DNA of 47,727 nucleotides from a bacterium ADurb.Bin243 (lineage in GTDB: Bacteria > Muiribacteriota > UBA9980). Positions 8,724 through 17,532 of the stretch are shown here, in pieces. Position numbers and translations under genes: made by a program. The stretch's first letter is position 1. Each line of letters begins with the position of its first letter. Where the stretch lies: the NCBI GenBank assembly GCA_002069765.1, contig MWBZ01000023.1, positions 1-47,727 on the forward strand, written 5' to 3'. The notes beneath the pieces are model-generated. The model ran no database searches. It was not told the origin of the DNA and saw only the letters and a program-made list of their open reading frames with translations.

Positions 8724-10622
8724 TTATTTTTGAAGCAGCTCTTCGAGCTTTACGAGATCTTTTAACTGCTCGTCTTTTATGCTCGTGAGTTCCATGATCT
8801 TGCTTTTCAGGTCGGATGTAGCCAGAAGATAGACTATCTTAAGCAGCACCACCAGATCGTCGTAGTAATCTTCTATTTTCCACAGAGGCTTATTGAATAC
8901 GAACTCGTTGCTAAGATGCGTCACCAGCTCCGACGCCACTTCGCTGAGTATATTTTCGTCGCTCCTGTCGCCCTGAAAACTTTTATCTATTAAATAAAAT
9001 TTTTCCAGCCTTTCAAAAAGCGCTTCTACGAACGCTTCTACATTGCGGGAATAATCCAGCTCGAAATCGTTTATAAGCTTGCGGCTTTTATCGAGAAGCA
9101 GGAGATATTCGCGGGTGGTGTCGTAGGAGTCGAGCATGTCGCAAATTTTAGAAGTTTCTTCGTTTATCTGGCTTTTTATATTAAAAGTCGAATATACCAG
9201 GTCGAAAACTTTTTTTCGGGCCTGCTCGTTTTTATGGTTGCCGCTGAGCTTGAGTATTTTGATGTTGGAAGCGGCCCCAGGCTGGGCCTGAATCTGGAAG
9301 AAAAATTTTGAAAGCACCGGCCATACTTTCTGGTTGAACTCTTTTTTCAGCAGCGTGATCCTTTCGTTGAAGCCGCACTTGAGCTCTTTAAGCGACTTGA
9401 TTATGAAAGCTATTTCGGCGTTGCCCTGGTCCACGCTTTTTTGAATTTTATGCGATATTATGAAATCCGCGATAGTTTTAATGTATTTATAAAGCGAATA
9501 AAGATCGTTTATTATGGAATATTCCATGATGTTGCGGGCATTTTTGCGTATGGATTCGAGCTCGGTTTTGATTTTTTCGAGCGGCGAAAGCCATGCTGAA
9601 TAATCGACGATTTCACATTCTATTACCTTGTTGCCCATATCGCTTAAAACGATAGTCTGGTTATTGCCGCTGCCGGTTTTTTTAGTGATTTCTATCCGGT
9701 GCTCGCCGCTCTGGTTGAGAAGTTCGCCGACTTTTTCGATAGCGTTCTGCGCTTTTTTTATTTCGAGCTTGTGCTCGAATATTTTTTTTGCGGAATACGG
9801 TATCATGGAGTCTATTTTAAAATCAAGCCCGCGGCCGAGTTCTGAAGCGAATTCCTTTACTACGGTTTCCACCTGAGGGCTTTCTATATTGCCTTTTTCA
9901 TCTACGCGGTTTATAACGCAGAAAAATTTGAGCTTTTTCTTTTTGCTTATTTCGAGTTCGCCGTTAAGCTCTTCTTCGGCGGCCGGGTTAAAGGCTTTTT
10001 CAAAAAGATCTTTTAAAATCTGGAGTTCGGAATTTTTGACGGTGCCGTTGTTGGCGTTGAATATCCACATTAGAACGTCGGCTTTGTGTAAAATGGCGTC
10101 GCGCGTTTTTTTATCGTCGCCCGCCTGCGTCGCCGTGCTGAAGCCGGGAGTGTCGATTATATTGACTTTATTTAGATAAGGCTCGGGGTAATAAAAATGA
10201 ATGTATTTAATTTTTGACGAATCGAAGTCCAGATTTTCTTTAGAGGTGTGTTTTAGTTTTTCGAAATCTTCCCGGGATATTTCACGGAACGTTTCATCTT
10301 CGAATTCGATGAGCGCTTTGGGCCTTTCGCCGTATTTAAAAACCGAAACGGCCAGCGTCATCGGCTCCGAGCCTACCGGTATTATTTTTTCGCCGAGGAT
10401 CGAATTTATGACGGAAGATTTTCCAGAATTGTATTCGCCCGCGATTACCAGATTTACGAAAATTTCATCCATCTGGAAGCGGGAGATTTTGTCTTCGAGG
10501 TCGTAAATTTTTCGCCTGATTTTCGTGTCCATGTCTCTGGATATATATGATTTGACGTATTCGCCGAGCTTGCTGCTATAAAATTCAGAAAATTTTTTAA
10601 CGTCTATATAATCTTTTAACAT
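8724..10622 (-). CDS. Dynamin-like GTPase, first of a pair
   Basis: This bacterial dynamin-family protein has a GTPase domain followed by a long helical stalk. Visible motifs are the P-loop GEYNSGKSS (about residue 65), IIDTPGFST with the G3 DTPG (about 160) and the G4 motif INRVDEKG (about 240). The C-terminal ~250 residues are helical and charged with no obvious transmembrane segment. Two in-frame ATGs are possible: 10634, without a ribosome site, and 10622, preceded by GGAG at six bases, which is preferred here. It lies 36 bp after the next dynamin-like gene on the same strand, an arrangement typical of bacterial dynamin pairs that act as hetero-oligomers on membranes. Membrane remodelling or repair is the inferred role. 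Confidence 0.88.
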   Translation of the reverse strand: MLKDYIDVKKFSEFYSSKLGEYVKSYISRDMDTKIRRKIYDLEDKISRFQMDEIFVNLVIAGEYNSGKSSVINSILGEKIIPVGSEPMTLAVSVFKYGERPKALIEFEDETFREISREDFEKLKHTSKENLDFDSSKIKYIHFYYPEPYLNKVNIIDTPGFSTATQAGDDKKTRDAILHKADVLMWIFNANNGTVKNSELQILKDLFEKAFNPAAEEELNGELEISKKKKLKFFCVINRVDEKGNIESPQVETVVKEFASELGRGLDFKIDSMIPYSAKKIFEHKLEIKKAQNAIEKVGELLNQSGEHRIEITKKTGSGNNQTIVLSDMGNKVIECEIVDYSAWLSPLEKIKTELESIRKNARNIMEYSIINDLYSLYKYIKTIADFIISHKIQKSVDQGNAEIAFIIKSLKELKCGFNERITLLKKEFNQKVWPVLSKFFFQIQAQPGAASNIKILKLSGNHKNEQARKKVFDLVYSTFNIKSQINEETSKICDMLDSYDTTREYLLLLDKSRKLINDFELDYSRNVEAFVEALFERLEKFYLIDKSFQGDRSDENILSEVASELVTHLSNEFVFNKPLWKIEDYYDDLVVLLKIVYLLATSDLKSKIMELTSIKDEQLKDLVKLEELLQK

Positions 10623-10658
10623 ATTTTTCTCCATCGTTTACATTTACTTACGCGGCTT

Positions 10659-12671
10659 TTATCTTAGATGATCCATTATGCCTGATTTTTTTGCCATAAT
10701 TTCATCGGCCGCTTTTTCGCGGGTCCGCAGTTCGTCTTCGAGTTTTTTTACCGCCGCCGCCGCCGATTTTATAGCCTCGCTCTTTTCGTCTTCGATTTTT
10801 TTCAGCGCCGATATGCGGGCGTCGAAACGGAACAGGAACTGCCCGAGAGAAGTTTTGACGGCGCTTACCGCGTCGGTTCCGGCCGTGAGTATGACGCGCT
10901 GCAAGCTGAGATCTTCTATAAAAATGCGTTTTATAGTCTCCGTGAACCGGGCTTTTGTCTTTGTCTCGTCGGTCCAGAAATAAAGCCATTTGACTGTCAG
11001 GCCGCTTAAAACGGCTGCGCCCGCGCCCGCGTTTACGATTTTTTTAATATCGTTTAAAACCCTGGCCGCGTCTATTTTATTAAAAACCTGCCCGGCTGAA
11101 TTTTTGAATAATACGCCGGTTTCCGTATCTGTTTCTGATATTTTAGGCGCCAGTTCGAGAATGCCGGCTTTGAATTTATCTATATATTCGTCGAATCTGG
11201 CGTTGAGCTCCCTGAAACCGTTTTCTATCATTGAAAACGACTCGAAAGCCAGGTTGGCGGCCAGATCGTTGAGCGGCCTGGAGGCGATTATATTTTTAAT
11301 TATTTTATCGGCGGCGCCGGAAGATATTTCTTCGACGCGCTGATTGAAAAATCCTCCAAGCTTATTGATTTCGGCGTTAATCGTTTCCCTGATCGAGCAT
11401 AAAGCGCTTTTTTCAGCGCATGTTTTTTCTTTTTCTACTGCCAGCGATTCCGACCTGTTTTTTAACGAGGCAATTTCGGCTTCTATGGCCGATTTTTCAT
11501 TTTCGTGATTTTTTAGGTGGTATTGGAAAACCGCGTCAATTTTTTTTATATGGCTTTCAAGTAAAGACTCTCGGGATGCGACTAAATGGGTTTCGAGCGA
11601 ATCCAGGAATTTTTTCATATAGCCGCCGGCGGCTATGACCTCTTTAAGAAAGGCCGAACTTTTAGGCCTTTCGGAAAGCTGATAGTCTATTTCGGCAGCG
11701 CGCTCGGGGCTGAGCTTGATTTTTGAAGCGGCTTCCAGCGATTTTAACTTTTGGAAAAACGAAAACATAGGCGCGATCAGGCAAAGCTTTTCTTTTTCGA
11801 TTATTTTTTCGCCGTTTTTGCCGAGGGCCTTTACCAGTGCGCCCGCGACGAAATCTTTTATCGATCCGGCCTCTTCGGCAAGATCGATTTTAGATACGGC
11901 TGCGATTATTTTAGATGGCGGAACGCTTGCGAGATAGCGGTCGAAGAAAAGCCTGTCTTCCATGGTAAAAGGCTGGGCCGCGCTTAGAAGAAACACCACG
12001 GCGTCGGAACGGTTGATCCATTTTTCGGTTATCATCGAGCGCAGCGCGTTGGGATCGTTGATGCCCGGCGTATCCACTATGGTCATTTTTTTTAATATGT
12101 CCGCCGGGTATTTTATTCTTACCGCCTTTACAAGAGGAGTAAACGAGCCTTTAACCGATACGTATTCTCGCAGTCCGGTAAGATCTGTTCCGGCCGCGGT
12201 TCTTTGAGCTATTACGGCCGCTTCGTCTATCTCGGTTCCGCCCCGGCGGCGGGCTTGCGCAAGCGCGGGGGCGATAGCGGCTTCGTAATATGTCAGCTTT
12301 TCGCCGTTTTTTTCCACCGTTGAATTTTTAAGGGCCTCCCATTCTTCGGGCGAATAAAAGTACGCCGTATAAGAAGGAGTTTCGGCGTAAGATATTTCGG
12401 TTATTTTGGCAGTTTCAGGAGTGTCGGCGGTCGGCAGAAGTTCAGAGCCGAAGACAATATCGTTTAAAAGCATAGATTTACCGGCCTTTATCTGGCCGCA
12501 TACGCTGAGCACGAACCTGTCTTCGGCAAGGTTGCGCGAAGCTTCGTCTATGGCCGCTTCGTCGATTACGGCGTCGAAAGCTTTTACCGGAAGTAGCCCG
12601 AGCCTCTTCAGTTCGTTGTATCCGTTTATTATTTTGTCTTTTAAAGAATTATAATCGTTTATATTTTGCAT
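10659..12671 (-). CDS. Dynamin-like GTPase, second of a pair
   Basis: This 670-residue bacterial dynamin-like protein has the P-loop GQIKAGKSMLLN at about residue 59, the switch-I stretch TADTPETAKITE, DTPGINDP with the G3 DTPG at about 197 and the G4 motif SKID at about 237. Residues 360-430 are strongly coiled-coil. A small-residue hydrophobic stretch (AGAGAAVLSGLTVKW, about 550-565) sits where dynamins keep a lipid-binding paddle. A second coiled coil closes the protein. It is the promoter-proximal gene of the two-gene dynamin operon and starts at the ATG at 12671. The two GTPases diverge strongly, so they are likely partner subunits and not a recent duplication. Confidence 0.88.
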   Translation of the reverse strand: MQNINDYNSLKDKIINGYNELKRLGLLPVKAFDAVIDEAAIDEASRNLAEDRFVLSVCGQIKAGKSMLLNDIVFGSELLPTADTPETAKITEISYAETPSYTAYFYSPEEWEALKNSTVEKNGEKLTYYEAAIAPALAQARRRGGTEIDEAAVIAQRTAAGTDLTGLREYVSVKGSFTPLVKAVRIKYPADILKKMTIVDTPGINDPNALRSMITEKWINRSDAVVFLLSAAQPFTMEDRLFFDRYLASVPPSKIIAAVSKIDLAEEAGSIKDFVAGALVKALGKNGEKIIEKEKLCLIAPMFSFFQKLKSLEAASKIKLSPERAAEIDYQLSERPKSSAFLKEVIAAGGYMKKFLDSLETHLVASRESLLESHIKKIDAVFQYHLKNHENEKSAIEAEIASLKNRSESLAVEKEKTCAEKSALCSIRETINAEINKLGGFFNQRVEEISSGAADKIIKNIIASRPLNDLAANLAFESFSMIENGFRELNARFDEYIDKFKAGILELAPKISETDTETGVLFKNSAGQVFNKIDAARVLNDIKKIVNAGAGAAVLSGLTVKWLYFWTDETKTKARFTETIKRIFIEDLSLQRVILTAGTDAVSAVKTSLGQFLFRFDARISALKKIEDEKSEAIKSAAAAVKKLEDELRTREKAADEIMAKKSGIMDHLR

Positions 12672-12684
12672 ATTTATGATGAAA

Positions 12685-12714
12685 ATTATACATTAACTCA
12701 TGTTGGAATGTCAA
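12685..12714 (-). promoter_or_regulatory. Sigma-70 promoter for the dynamin pair
   Basis: On the reverse strand TTGACA (12714-12709) and TATAAT (12690-12685) are 18 bp apart, ending 13 bp before the ATG. The start point would lie only a few bases before the start codon. Confidence 0.7.
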
Positions 12715-12752
12715 TTATATTAAGGCGGACCGTTGAAATAAATCGCGCGCGT

Positions 12753-14496
12753 TTATATGTTTTTAATCAGTTCGCCGTAATGCTTCAATATTTCGTCGGT
12801 AAACTCCCTCTTTATAAGCCCGTAAGGCGAAGGCGTTTCAAAATACCGCTCGGACAAAGGAAAGTTTTCGAGCTTGAAGCCCATTTTTTCGCGCAGTTCG
12901 AGCTTGACCTTAAGAATTTTCGAAGACGCGGCCTTCAGCTCGTCGGGCGTTTTATGGATATCGAGCGCGGCCAGGGCGCGGCATACGGTTTCCAGATCGT
13001 ACACTTCACGGGCGAAAAGGCAGATTACAAGTGAAGTATAAACCGAGCGTATGACCTCTTCTTCTATAATTTTTTCGGCGACCGTTTTAGCGCTTAACTG
13101 CGCGGCGTCTTTTAAAAGCTTCTGGTCTATGGAATAACCGGCGTTGTCGAGATGCGAGTGCCTTATGCCGGTTACGCCGCCGGCCAGATGCGCCGGGCCC
13201 ATGAAATAACCCGCCATTTCAAGTCCGCCGAGGTGCAGCGCGTAATCGTGCGAACCGTCGGCTTTTTTGCGCGTATAATTGTAAAGGCCGCGGCCTATTT
13301 CGCGGTAGAAATCGTTAGGCGGCGAGGCGAGATGCCTTATGGCGGCTAAATAACCGGCAGTTTCGCCGAAGTTCAACTCGACGAGCGTGTCGGTGATTTT
13401 AATATCGCCGCGCACGAGCGCTTCGGTCATAAAACCAAGTATTACGCCGCATGATATAGCGTCCAGGCCCACTTCTTCGGTTTCGTTGATCAGGTTGAGA
13501 ACGTCGGAAGTGTTTTTCATCCCGACCTGGCTTCCGAGCGAAAATACCAGTTCATGGTCGTAGGAAACGCCGGCGTATTCGTATTCGTAGCCGGCGTCGA
13601 AAAGCTTTCTGAGCCCGCCGACGTGGACGCAGCCTATCGGGCATCCCGAACACGAAACTTTTCTGGCCAGGACTTCTTCGGCGAAAGCCTCGCCCGATAT
13701 TTTGTCGGCGTATTCGTAATTGGACTGCTTTAGATTATACGAAGGCAGCGCGTTTATTTTGTTGAGCGGAAGGACGTTTTTGGGCGTTCCGAGCTCGTGG
13801 TATTTGGCCATTAAATTAGTTTTAGTAGCTTTATCGTAAATTTCAGAGTAGAGCTTGTTATATTCGGGCGGGTTTTTTATGTCGAAGTCTTTTTCGCCGC
13901 ATATTACGAGCCCTTTGAGGTTTTTTGAACCGAAAACCGCCCCGGCGCCGAGCCGGCCGAAATGCCTGTAAGTGTCTACGTTTATGCAGGCGGTGGGGCC
14001 CCGCCGGGCCTATTCTTATAATGCTGCGGTTGCCGGGAGCGCCCGCCATAGACCGCATGAACTGGCCCGATTCGCTCACTCCGAGCTGCCATAGCGCTTC
14101 CGCGTCGTGAAAAATTATATCGTCCGGTTTTATAGTTATATAAACCGGCGATTCGGCCTTTCCGGTGATGACTATCGCGTCGACGTTGGCCAATCTTATG
14201 GCCATGGCGAGCCTTCCGCCCGCGTGCGATTCGCCGTATTCGCCCGTCTGGGGCGAGAAGAAGGAGCAGACAGCCTTTGTGCATACCGGGAAAACCGTAG
14301 ACATGGGGCCGATGGCGAATATTATCGGCTGGGCTTCGTGCAGAGGCTCTTTATCCAGATTCACGAGCTCCGAAAACAGTTTGGAAGTGACGCCCGAACC
14401 GCCTATATATTCGCAGAGGTCTTCGCGGTTTTCGAATCGGATTTTTTTCGTGCAAAGGTCTATATAAAGGACTCTGATATGGTTCTGGTAAAGCAT
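12753..14496 (-). pseudogene. Aldehyde:ferredoxin oxidoreductase family gene with an internal frameshift
   Basis: Tungsten/molybdopterin enzymes of this family oxidise aldehydes to acids and reduce ferredoxin. The gene begins at the ATG at 14496. The first frame carries YIGGSGVTSKLF, the 'sHAGGRLA' block and IIRIGPAG, then runs into nonsense. The family resumes in another frame with ACINVDTYRHFGRLGAGAVFGSKNLKG at about 13985-13905. It continues through the iron-sulfur ligands CSGCPIGC and the late VICLFA Cys to the stop at 12753. The total length, 1744 bp, is not a multiple of three. The break is at 13991-14006, a GC-rich palindrome centred on GGGGCCCC, and about four or five expected residues are missing. 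It is either a real lesion or an assembly error. Only 1 bp overlaps the upstream ferredoxin gene. Confidence 0.85.
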
Positions 14497-14915
14497 TAAT
14501 TTTCACCGCCCTTTTCGGTTATGACGCTTATGCAGCCGTGCGGGCAGAATTTAACGCAGATTCCGCAGTGGGTGCACATTAGAGGAAGCTTGAGCTCTTC
14601 GTCGAAAACCAGGTATTTCATTTTGCACGCGTCGACGCATTTGCGGCAGCCGATGCATCTGGCTTTTATAAGCCTCGCGCCGCCGCCGTCTTTTGGGACC
14701 ATGGCCTGCGTGGGGCAGACGTAGGCGCACGTGGGCCTCGCGCAGCTGCGGCAGATGTCGGCCGCGTATTTTCCGGATATTCCTCCGGCGGTCCTTATTT
14801 TTAGCGCGCATCGCGTTACCGAATGCGAGCGGTAATTGACTCTTGCGCAAGCTATCATGCAGCTGTAGCACAATATACACTTACTCATGGCTGGGGCGGT
14901 TAGTTTTCGGCTCAT
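14496..14915 (-). CDS. 4Fe-4S ferredoxin-type electron-transfer protein, AOR partner
   Basis: This 139-residue protein has several four-Cys sets: CILCYSCMIAC near the N-terminus, CRSCARPTCAYVCP at about 58-71, CIGCRKCVDAC at about 91-101 and CTHCGICVKFCP at about 113-124. That layout is like the HydN/DMSO-reductase electron-transfer subunits and can hold up to four cubane clusters. Its TAA and the AOR ATG share one base (TAATG), a translational coupling that makes it the likely electron acceptor of the AOR. AAGGAA lies nine bases before its ATG. It would be cytoplasmic, since no signal peptide is seen. Confidence 0.9.
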   Translation of the reverse strand: MSRKLTAPAMSKCILCYSCMIACARVNYRSHSVTRCALKIRTAGGISGKYAADICRSCARPTCAYVCPTQAMVPKDGGGARLIKARCIGCRKCVDACKMKYLVFDEELKLPLMCTHCGICVKFCPHGCISVITEKGGEN

Positions 14916-14984
14916 ATCGAATTCCTTTTGCTTAAAATTTTATAAAACCTTGATTTTAAAATTTTTCAGGCCGGAGATTGTCGC

Positions 14985-14996
14985 GTTTCGCGAAAC
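14985..14996. repeat. 12-bp perfect palindrome between proC and the ferredoxin gene
   Basis: GTTTCGCGAAAC is a perfect palindrome about 70 bp upstream of the ferredoxin start on the reverse strand and just past the proC stop. There is no T-run beside it, so it looks more like a protein-binding site than a terminator. Function inferred from position only. Confidence 0.4.
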
Positions 14997-15023
14997 CCTT
15001 TTGCCTGGAAAATTGCTATTTTT

Positions 15024-15878
15024 TTAAGCTTTTACAAGCTCTTTGGAGCGCTCGGTGCCTTTCATTACCGCTTTTATAAGCGTCACCCTGAATTTGCCTT
15101 CTTCCAGCTCCATTATTCCGTCGATCGTGACGCCGGCGGGCGTTGTGACCATGTCTTTTAAAAGCGCCGGATGAGAATGGGTTTTAAGCACCATTTGCGC
15201 GGCGCCGAGCGCGGTCTGCGCGGCGAGAAGCGTGGCCACTTCGCGGGGAAGGCCCACCTTGACTCCGCCTTCCGCGAGGGCCTCTATGGCTATGTAAATA
15301 TACGCGGGACCCGACCCTGAAAGGCCGGTGACCGAATCGAGGTGCTTTTCGTCGAGCACGAGCACTCTGGAAACGGGCTTGAATAATTCTTCCGTGATCG
15401 CTATGTGAGCGTCTTTTGCGTTGGCGCCCTTTGAAAGAACCGTCATGCCGGCGTTGACCTGGCAACAAAGGTTCGGCATGGCCCTTATTACGGGGTTTTT
15501 GCCGCTAAGAAAAGACTCGATAAAAAAGGTCGTGACTCCCGCCGCCACCGATATTATAAGCTGGCCCGGCTTAATGTTCGGGGCTATTTCGGCGAGCACG
15601 GAGGAGATGACCTGCGGCTTCACGGCAAGAAGTATTATGTCGCATTCGCCGATAAGCTTCTTATTGTCGTTGGCGCAAGCTATGCTAAAGTGCTTTTTTA
15701 TATAGCCGGCGCGTTCGCGCGATTTAGCGGTGGCTATGATCTGCGAGCGGCTTTTAACTTTCTGGTCCAGAAGCCCTGAAATTATAGCTTCCCCTATTTT
15801 TCCGGCCCCTATTATACCGACAATCGAATTTTTACTTAAAGTTACGGCGTTTTTCTTTTTTGGGGTGGTCTGTGGCAT
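15024..15878 (-). CDS. proC: Pyrroline-5-carboxylate reductase
   Basis: This enzyme performs the last step of proline synthesis, reducing 1-pyrroline-5-carboxylate with NAD(P)H. The product is 284 residues, near the family norm of about 270. The Rossmann motif GIIGAGKIGEAI starts at about residue 22. LLAVKPQ, SVAAGVT and RAMPN follow in the usual places. The C-terminal signature block contains LSGSGPAYIY, EALAEGGVKVGLPRE and SHPALLKDMVTTPAG with TIDGI, which form the dimer interface and substrate pocket. The first ~17 residues are a basic extension (PKKKNAV) absent from most homologues. A weak AGAAG lies before the ATG at 15878. No other proline gene is adjacent. Confidence 0.95.
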   Translation of the reverse strand: MPQTTPKKKNAVTLSKNSIVGIIGAGKIGEAIISGLLDQKVKSRSQIIATAKSRERAGYIKKHFSIACANDNKKLIGECDIILLAVKPQVISSVLAEIAPNIKPGQLIISVAAGVTTFFIESFLSGKNPVIRAMPNLCCQVNAGMTVLSKGANAKDAHIAITEELFKPVSRVLVLDEKHLDSVTGLSGSGPAYIYIAIEALAEGGVKVGLPREVATLLAAQTALGAAQMVLKTHSHPALLKDMVTTPAGVTIDGIMELEEGKFRVTLIKAVMKGTERSKELVKA

Positions 15879-15932
15879 AGTTTCATCTTCTTTCTTGATT
15901 TATTGTTTATTTGCGGTTACATATTTATTTAC

Positions 15933-15959
15933 AAAAACCATCCGAGTTGATAAGTCGGA
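15933..15959 (-). terminator. Weak terminator-like hairpin after the TPR gene
   Basis: On the reverse strand TCCGA and TCGGA (15959-15955 and 15945-15941) form a 5-bp stem with a 9-nt loop, followed shortly by a T5 run. It lies just past the stop of the TPR gene. The stem is short, so this is tentative. Confidence 0.4.
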
Positions 15960-15966
15960 CTGCGGC

Positions 15967-17520
15967 TTATCCGAAAATCGCTTCCCATAGCTTGCCGAAA
16001 AATTTGAACGTCATCATTAAAAAGACTATCAGCGAAAGAAGGGAGGCCTGGAGCACGAATATGAAGTAAAAAATCGGCTCGGTCTGGCGCATATAGCTGA
16101 CGCCCAGCAGGACGAAGAACCCGGTGAAAAAAAAAGCCAGGATAGCGTTGGATATTCTGCTTATCATCAGCGAATCGTTGATGCGTCCGCTGCGGATTTC
16201 ATTGAGGGAAACGTTGGCCAGCGCAGACTGGCCGGATTCGGGATAGCGCTCTACCAGGTGTGTAAAAACGTCCACGGCCTTTTGCTGGTACTTCGTAGCT
16301 TCGCCCGAGTTCGGCGCGAGCAGGGAAAGCTCGCGGTTGCAGCTTCCTTCGAGATAAGCGGCTTCGGCCATGGCGCTTTCGTCGAATTTGGAAGCCCGCA
16401 TATCGCCCAGCGCCGTAAGCGCTTCTTCGTATTTTTTTGCGTTATAATATGTTTTGCAGACTTCCAGGGCGGAATTCGACGCCTCGCGAGACCACACCGG
16501 GTCGCCCGCCAGCAGGGCTTTTTTGAAAAACGCCATGGCTTCGGGCAGACGGCTCTGGACCTGGAGAGTCTTTGCGACCATAAACGTGGCCTGCGCCGTT
16601 TCGCGGCCGTTTTCATAATCGGTAAGGTAGTTGTTGAAAAATTGGAGGGCGAGCTGATAATTTTCGTTTCTGAAATAATACATCCCTATTTCAAAATGCG
16701 CCCTGGCGCCGTCGGGGTACTCGTTAAAGTTGTTGTTGACGTGGGAAAGCACCCTTAAAACGTCGCGCTGGCTGCCTGCTTCTTCGTAAATGGACGAGAG
16801 CTTGAAAAAGGGCGCGCGTGCTATCTTAAAATTTTTATATCTTTGAGCGAGGTTTATAACGTTTTCTTCGAAAGCTTCGGTAAGGGTTTTTATTTCGTTT
16901 TCAAGAGCGAGCTTTTCGTCCACATCGTTTTGCGACTGGAGGGTCCCGCTTTTTTTCTTGAAATCCATCACCCGGGTAAGTTCTTTAAAACGCCTTATTT
17001 TAGATATTATTCCGAGATGGTCCGTATCGAGCCTGCGGGCGCGGGCCCGGGCGTCCCACCAGGACTGGGGATAATTGGCCGTCATGAAATCGATTATCTT
17101 CATGGCTTCGCCGTAATCTTCGTTGAGAAAATAATATTCGAGAAGTTCGGTAAAACTGAAAGCCGCCCATTTTTCCGACGCGCGTCCCCTGAGCATCGCG
17201 ATATAATCGCCGATAGCTTTGTCGTCCCATTTGTGTTTATTCTTTTTTTCGAATATAATCTGGGCGATCTGCTCATAGGAACGGTACTGGATAAAAGGGC
17301 GGTTCGAGTCGTCGAAGCATGAATATAAATTGAGCGTGAAGTTAGCGTATTCGCCGTAATCGGAATTCAGCGCGTCGCGCGCGAGGGTCCGAAGCATCGA
17401 AAGGGCTTTTTCAGGCTCGTTTTTTATGAAATAAACGTTGGCCAGTATGACGCGCAGAGCATAATCATGCCTGCATTCCAAGGCGTTTTTTTCAAGAAAT
17501 GTGATTAAATACTGAGACAT
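15967..17520 (-). CDS. TPR-repeat protein with a C-terminal membrane anchor
   Basis: This 517-residue protein lacks a signal peptide. Helix-turn-helix repeats with tetratricopeptide spacing run through residues 15-420, for example ARAHFEIGMYYFRNENYQLA and YPESGQSALANVSL, typical of YbgF/BamD-like TPRs. Residues about 447-475 and 482-505 are strongly hydrophobic, giving two membrane segments and a short charged tail. The TPR domain is therefore expected to hang from the cytoplasmic membrane by its C-terminus. It follows the gene at 17533 by 12 bp and is surely in the same operon. A scaffold role is likely; no specific partner can be named. Confidence 0.75.
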   Translation of the reverse strand: MSQYLITFLEKNALECRHDYALRVILANVYFIKNEPEKALSMLRTLARDALNSDYGEYANFTLNLYSCFDDSNRPFIQYRSYEQIAQIIFEKKNKHKWDDKAIGDYIAMLRGRASEKWAAFSFTELLEYYFLNEDYGEAMKIIDFMTANYPQSWWDARARARRLDTDHLGIISKIRRFKELTRVMDFKKKSGTLQSQNDVDEKLALENEIKTLTEAFEENVINLAQRYKNFKIARAPFFKLSSIYEEAGSQRDVLRVLSHVNNNFNEYPDGARAHFEIGMYYFRNENYQLALQFFNNYLTDYENGRETAQATFMVAKTLQVQSRLPEAMAFFKKALLAGDPVWSREASNSALEVCKTYYNAKKYEEALTALGDMRASKFDESAMAEAAYLEGSCNRELSLLAPNSGEATKYQQKAVDVFTHLVERYPESGQSALANVSLNEIRSGRINDSLMISRISNAILAFFFTGFFVLLGVSYMRQTEPIFYFIFVLQASLLSLIVFLMMTFKFFGKLWEAIFG

Positions 17521-17532
17521 TACTTAATAACT

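Noticed and set aside
13982-14284. 100-codon frame within the AOR gene
   Set aside because: It is Arg-rich nonsense opposite or out of frame with conserved AOR sequence.
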